Origin: Clostridiales bacterium
GTDB taxonomy: Bacteria > Bacillota > Clostridia > Christensenellales > DTU072
DNA: 64,000 bases
Reading direction: 5' to 3'
NCBI GenBank assembly: GCA_012841525.1
Contig: DUUO01000002.1
Span: forward strand, 1 to 64,000
The notes beneath the pieces were generated by a model. It had not been told where the DNA came from. It made no database searches and saw only the letters and a list, made by a program, of their open reading frames with translations. The position numbers and the translations under genes are program-made. Positions 62,430 to 64,000 of this stretch are shown piece by piece. How positions within the stretch are numbered: position 1 is the first letter of the stretch; each line of letters opens with the position of its first letter.

Positions 62430-62450
62430 TATGAAAATTGGTATATAATA

Positions 62451-63170
62451 ATGGAAATTAAAAGATTTTTTGCACCGCAAAGTGCATTGTCAAATAATTT
62501 AATAACAATTACTGGAGATGAGTTTTATCATCTTTCTAAAGTTTTACGCCATAAGATAGGATATAAAATAATTGTTTCTCTTGAAGATGGAAAAGATTAT
62601 TATTGTACCATTACAAAAATGGAAAAAGATAGTTGCGAAGCTATTGTTGACGATGTTAAAGATAATCCCTGTATCAGTGATGTGAAAATAACTCTGTTTC
62701 AAGCAATCCCAAAGGGCAGTAAAATTGATTTAATAATTCAAAAAACTACTGAACTTGGTGTAGATGAAATAGTTCCATTTTACTCTAAATATACAAACGA
62801 AAAAAAATTTAATATTGAACGAAATAAAAAAATTGCAGTTGAAGCTTCTAAACAATCAGGACGTGCAAAAATTACAAAAATCAGAGATGTTATTAGCTTT
62901 GAAGATATGCTTGATATGCTCTTAAAATTCGATTTAGTAATTATGCCTTATGAACATTCTACAGAAGGTCGAATTGGTGACATTAAGAAATTAAAAACTG
63001 CAAAAAATATAGCTTATATAATAGGTTCAGAAGGTGGCTTTGATGCCTTAGAGGTCCAAAAAGCACAAGAAAAGGGTGCTAAAATTGTTACACTTGGCAA
63101 AACTATATTAAGAGTCGAAACTGCAGCAATAGTTGCACTTGCCATTATTAAATACGAACTTGGCTATTAA
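62451..63170 (+). CDS. rsmE: 16S rRNA (uracil1498-N3)-methyltransferase; start at 62451 because the ORF-track start lies inside the tRNA
   Basis: ITGDEFYHLSKVLRHKIG; QAIPKGSKIDLIIQKTTELGVDEIVPFYS; IGSEGGFDALEV; LGKTILRVETAAI. Confidence 0.93.
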   Translation: MEIKRFFAPQSALSNNLITITGDEFYHLSKVLRHKIGYKIIVSLEDGKDYYCTITKMEKDSCEAIVDDVKDNPCISDVKITLFQAIPKGSKIDLIIQKTTELGVDEIVPFYSKYTNEKKFNIERNKKIAVEASKQSGRAKITKIRDVISFEDMLDMLLKFDLVIMPYEHSTEGRIGDIKKLKTAKNIAYIIGSEGGFDALEVQKAQEKGAKIVTLGKTILRVETAAIVALAIIKYELGY

Positions 63171-63219
63171 TTTATTTAATAAATTATCAAAAAATTTAAA
63201 TAAAATAAAATATTAAATT

Positions 63220-64000
63220 TTATGAAGTTTCTTTTTTATGCATATTTATGAAGGATTCTTTTTTCATTTTTTTAATTAGTAAAAGGCAAGTTATTATTGT
63301 TAGTAAGTCAGCAAAAGGTTGAGTGAAATATATACCTTTTACTCCCAAGACTCTTGGCAAAGTTAGAATGAATGGAATGAAAAAAAGTCCTTGTCTTATA
63401 ACGGATAGAAAAAGTCCAGTTTTTGAATTCCCGATAGTTTGAAAAGTTATAGTCATCATATAGCATAAGCCAAATGCTGGATAAAGTGCGACTTGTGATA
63501 TTAATAAATATCGTCCATATTCAATTATTTGAGTATTTTTGTTGAATATATATATCAAAGGCTTTGATAAAGCAATATAAAGCAAGGCCACTACAACCGT
63601 TAATAACAAACTTCCTTTCAATGCGAATTTTACCGATGTATAAAATCTTTCTTCATCTTCAGCTCCAAATGCATATGCCGCAACAGGCTGATAACCTTGC
63701 ATGAAACCCATGATTATGTAATATCCTATCAAAGCAAGTCTTTGAACTACACCATAAGCAGCTATAATATAATCTGCATCTGGTAAATTTTTTGCGGAAA
63801 CGTTTGTTAAAGAAGTCGCCACTGCCAAGAAAATTTGCAAAACTGCAGTTGGAATTCCTATAGAAATAACCGATCCTAACATTTTCCATGTAGGTCTGAA
63901 ATATTTTGGTTTTATCTTAATAATAGATCTTCCACAAAAGTAGAACCATACAAGCATTAAAAAAGTTACACATTGTGAAATTGCGGTTGCCAAAGATGCT
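63220..64000 (-). CDS. MATE-family efflux protein, C-terminal part (N-terminus beyond window)
   Basis: GIPTAVLQIFLAVATSLTNV; MGFMQGYQPVAAYAFGA; multiple TM; ORF is open to the window edge. Confidence 0.85.
   Translation of the reverse strand, partial: ASLATAISQCVTFLMLVWFYFCGRSIIKIKPKYFRPTWKMLGSVISIGIPTAVLQIFLAVATSLTNVSAKNLPDADYIIAAYGVVQRLALIGYYIIMGFMQGYQPVAAYAFGAEDEERFYTSVKFALKGSLLLTVVVALLYIALSKPLIYIFNKNTQIIEYGRYLLISQVALYPAFGLCYMMTITFQTIGNSKTGLFLSVIRQGLFFIPFILTLPRVLGVKGIYFTQPFADLLTIITCLLLIKKMKKESFINMHKKETS

Noticed and set aside
62415-62450. ORF-track N-terminus of rsmE
   Set aside because: It overlaps the tRNA-Pro 3' end; the conserved protein starts at MEIKRFF (62451).
63220-64000. Calling the MATE gene a truncated pseudogene
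   Set aside because: It runs off the window edge on the minus strand, so truncation is an artefact of the window.

Overview
The window is 64 kb of AT-rich bacterial chromosome, most likely from a low-GC Bacillota/Clostridia-like organism, and nearly all genes are on the + strand. From left to right it holds: an aromatic amino-acid operon (tyrA-aroB-aroA-aroC-pheA-aroE/aroK fusion); a GPH sugar transporter, a GNAT protein and glnS; a terminator-bounded cluster of eight unrecognised genes (11922-18559); acpP; rpmG-secE-nusG-rplK-rplA-rplJ-rplL; a BspA-like LRR lipoprotein; rplI (-); ispF; two tandem CPA2 antiporter + PII-like pairs; rpoB-rpoC; metK, recD2, tsaD; L7Ae-like-rpsL-rpsG-fusA-tuf; a GH27 alpha-galactosidase divergent from a GPH transporter; tRNA-Val; a type-2 ileS; an archaeal-type GAPDH/PGK pair; an Old-Yellow-Enzyme-type Fe-S flavoenzyme; tRNA-Pro; rsmE; and a partial MATE exporter. 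The best candidate for an undescribed system is the 11.9-18.6 kb cluster. It encodes five paralogous-looking 4-TM proteins and three small soluble proteins. Six of the eight carry the same proline-rich linear motif (approximately P-x-[DE]-F-[IV]-Q-L-[TA]-P-x-[VI]-[QS]-P-[IV]-[PA]-[LFI]-[VM]-P-[YF]-[ST]-x-Q), either fused to the 4-TM domain or as a separate gene next to it. Other notable observations are an IleRS with a swapped class-I signature (GIHH instead of HxGH), S12 with Arg at codon 88, a chorismate synthase with a rewritten GESHG motif, a ~160-aa acidic RpoB tail, and several ~36-63 bp tandem duplications, three of which start at gene 3' ends. No searches were run; all family calls come from reading the translations.
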